From NCBI GenBank assembly GCA_900095095.1, contig FMBT01000612.1, positions 1 to 36,612 on the forward strand: a stretch of 36,612 nt of DNA. Direction: 5' to 3'. The notes beneath the pieces are model-generated. The model saw only the letters and a program-made list of their open reading frames with translations. It did not search any database and was not told the origin of the DNA. Position 1 is the stretch's first letter. Every line of letters begins with the position of its first letter. Position numbers and translations under genes: made by a program. Source of the stretch: Fragilariopsis cylindrus CCMP1102. Taxonomy: Eukaryota > Bacillariophyta > Bacillariophyceae > Bacillariales > Bacillariaceae. Of the stretch, positions 34,401 through 36,612 are shown in pieces.

Positions 34401-35361
34401 ATGACGACTATACTTAATTGCAACGCGGGAAAAGGAAGAATGAGAATGATAATGAGAATGGTGGCAATGATAACAATGACTTTCTTTGCCTGCTGCTTCT
34501 ATCGTCGCCTTTGTTGACAGCATCATTTGCGGTCGTTCCATCAAGAACAACAAGAACAACAACATCAAGTACTACTACTACTACTGCCACTTCCTCCTCC
34601 TTAAGTATGTCGTCATCAGCAACAACGTTACAACACGTATCAGATTTTTACCAAAATTTTCCAATCCAAGCAGCTGTATTAACCTGTGGTGTAAAAGCAT
34701 CAGTTGCTGATACAGTCGCACAAATCAAATCACAAGCATCATTACTACAATCAAAAACAGCATCGGTAGTAAAAAAATCAAGCAAGACAGACAATAACAT
34801 GAGCAGTAACAATAACAATAACAATAACATCATTCAGAATTTCAATTTAGATTTAAACTATTTCAACTTTTGGGAAGGACGACGTAATCTCGCGTACGTG
34901 CTATACGGTGGGATATATATTGGATTAATGTCATACCTGGAATATAGTTATGTATTTCCTTCATTATTTGGTTATGAAAAAACAATACAAATACTAATTG
35001 AAAAAGTTTTATTTGATAATTTCTTTGTTGCACCATTTATATGGTTACCACCAGCCTACATTATTAAGCATGGGTATATAGTGGCGACGATAGTGGCGGT
35101 ATTGATGACAACAACAACGATAACAATGACAGTACAATCAGTCTCATATTAAAGGAAGGGTATAATAAATATATGCATGATATTATGAATAATAATTTAC
35201 TAACAATGTATTGGACGATATGGTTACCAGCACAAACTATATCATTTTCTATTGTACCTGATCATTTACGTGTTGCTTTTATGGCATCTATAAGTTTTTT
35301 TGGTTTATATTATTTTTCAACTGTCTGCCATCATCAAGCAGCTCAATTCATCAGATACTAG
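34401..35361 (+). CDS. Mpv17/PMP22-family membrane protein, two frameshifts, possible plastid or ER leader
   Basis: Small multi-pass protein of inner mitochondrial, peroxisomal or plastid membranes; function of the family is poorly defined. Family marks are DFYQNFPIQAAVLTCGVKAS and VADTVAQIKSQ near the N-terminus, RRNLAYVLYGGIYIGLMSYL, FFVAPFIWLPPAYIIK, and the C-terminal signature IWLPAQTISFSIVPDHLRVA followed by FFGLYYFSTV. The conserved body runs in one frame from about 34486 to 35080, then changes frame near 35080 in a low-complexity Asp/Asn loop to the last exon-like part (35085-35361). A second change is likely near 34480: the ATG at 34401 or 34440 is in another frame from the hydrophobic leader LCLLLLSSPLLTASFAVVPS. 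That leader looks like a signal peptide with an ASFA site, as in diatom plastid or ER targeting. Poly-Thr and poly-Asn stretches lie between the leader and the conserved body. Confidence 0.8.
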
Positions 35362-35892
35362 TTCAGAACAATAATTAAGTTAATGCACCGATTCCTCTAC
35401 TAAATACATTCATTTTTTAAATTTAGTATAAAGTTTCCTTTCTTTAGTTCTTTTTTTTCTTAGTATTTTGATCGTGTCGTGTAGAATAAACTTTTTAATT
35501 TTAATTTAGATCTTTTGTTCAATAAGTGAAACGCCAGTCAAGTTCGATCTCAGTTGAATATTAAGAATGGTAATTACGTCTATCTTGGGAAAGCAGTACA
35601 GCTACAGTAGTGATAAAAATACACGACTTCCTCGCCGCTCGTAATAGTACATATTCCATATTAATTGATATTAATTTACCTGCACCAGTTTTTGTGTTTG
35701 TATCGCGTGTTATTGGAATCTCGATTTGTAGTACATAGGGTTACTCCGCCACGCACGCACTACTACTCATAGCTTTTTACCGATTGCTTTTCTTATTCTT
35801 ATTCTTATTCTTATTCTTATTATTTATAGTGTACATTACGCATTATACTGTTACGGTAAAATCGCATTTTATCGAACTTTTATGAACCATCT
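35362..35892. other. intergenic region between Mpv17-like gene and repeat protein
   Basis: No gene is supported. Contains the (TCTTAT)5 microsatellite at 35791-35820. It is shared by the 3' ends of the convergent Mpv17-like gene and the minus-strand repeat protein. Confidence 0.5.
35791..35820. repeat. (TCTTAT)5 microsatellite
   Basis: Five perfect copies of a hexamer in non-coding DNA. Confidence 0.95.
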
Positions 35893-36535
35893 TGAATTTG
35901 TGTCGTCCTATCAGCAGCTTTTGATTGTCCATCTTGAATTTTGTGCATTTACTTACGGCATTCTCTTGGAATGATCCACAACATCTTGAATTTGTTTCCA
36001 ATTTGTGATTTTACATCTTGTATTTGTGCATCAACTTGTGTTTGTACACCTTGAATTTGTGCATCCACTTGTGTGTACATCTTGAATTTGTGCATTGACG
36101 ACATTCTTGGAATTATCTACCACATCTTGAATTTGTTTATTAGCTTGAGCTTGTACATCTTGTATCTGTGAATTCACTTGTGTTTGTACATCTTGAATTT
36201 GGGCTTCGACTGGCATCCTTCGAATTCACAACCACATCTTGTATTTGTTTATTCACTTGTGTTTGTGCATCTTGGATAGGTACCACCACCTGTGATGTCA
36301 CTTGATCAACGTATGGTGCTGTTACTTCATTTACTTTAATTGCTGTTTCTTGTAAGATAGGTGTTGCAACTTCCACAACTTTTGATGCTGTTTCTTGTAA
36401 GATAGGTGTGGCAACTTCCACAACTTTGGATGCTGTTTCTTGTATTATAGGTGTTGCCTGTTCCACAAATTTTGATGATACGTCTATCATAACTGGTGCA
36501 GCTGTGTCATAGGCTGATTTACTTCTTTGAGCCAC
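35893..36535 (-). CDS. amphipathic repeat protein, partial at the 5' side, frameshifted
   Basis: Not recognised as a named family. The first half consists of about three copies of a 15-residue unit of the form QETASKVVEVATPIL. The second half is built from units of the form AQIQDVQTQVN and KQIQDVVDNSKN. Both have a strong helical, amphipathic pattern, as in coiled-coil or lipid-surface binding proteins. The repeat continues to about 35893 only if the frame changes near 36222, 36077 and again near 36000; each change is one base within a repeat unit. The frame is open from 36535 but has GTG there and a stop just upstream (TGA in frame), with no ATG, so the true 5' exon is spliced in from further upstream, possibly beyond the window edge. 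Confidence 0.5.
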
Positions 36536-36612
36536 AAATGGTATTCACAATTTTAATCATACTCCATATACCCAAGAACAAATTCGAAATAAATAATGAT
36601 AGTCCACCACCA

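Overview
The window reads as nuclear DNA of a eukaryotic microalga, most likely a pennate diatom or a close stramenopile. Coding genes are split by short GT-AG introns (66-310 bp). Several enzymes carry basic N-terminal presequences of mitochondrial type. Poly-Asn, poly-Ser and poly-Gln tracts are frequent. A 9.4-kb Ty1/copia-type LTR element resembles the copia-like elements of diatoms. No ribosomal RNA, tRNA, CRISPR array or bacterial operon structure was seen. The assignment rests on gene content and style, not on a database match.

Layout. A pyruvate carboxylase (361-4413, +) is convergent with a Nudix hydrolase of the CoA diphosphatase type (4588-5806, -). Two more minus-strand genes follow: a class V aminotransferase-fold PLP enzyme (6699-8751) and ornithine carbamoyltransferase (9356-10658). 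A 1.7-kb non-coding gap separates these from an unrecognised coiled-coil protein gene (12364-13677, +). That gene is convergent with a very large B12-dependent methionine synthase gene (14193-20735, -).

The methionine synthase is the most unusual object here. Its homocysteine-binding and folate-binding halves occur twice in tandem in one reading frame (period 753 codons), followed by a single B12 and activation module, giving about 2112 residues where about 1230-1260 is usual. About 1 kb of the two copies is nearly identical in DNA while the flanks have diverged, which points to gene conversion.

From 21620 to 31021 lies the LTR retrotransposon: 813-bp LTRs that are nearly identical, an intact first ORF (gag, protease, integrase), and a reverse transcriptase/RNase H part broken by frameshifts. 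No target-site duplication is visible. Beyond it are a frameshifted protein-L-isoaspartate O-methyltransferase, an Mpv17/PMP22-family membrane protein with two frameshifts, and at the right edge a repeat protein that also changes frame several times. Single-base breaks in otherwise conserved coding sequence are therefore concentrated at 31-36.5 kb, with one more in pyruvate carboxylase. This is either local pseudogenisation or poor consensus quality.

Functionally, pyruvate carboxylase (anaplerosis), ornithine carbamoyltransferase (urea cycle/arginine), methionine synthase (one-carbon/methyl cycle) and isoaspartyl methyltransferase (an AdoMet consumer) are all central metabolism. Their adjacency looks like ordinary eukaryotic gene order and I see no evidence that they are co-regulated.
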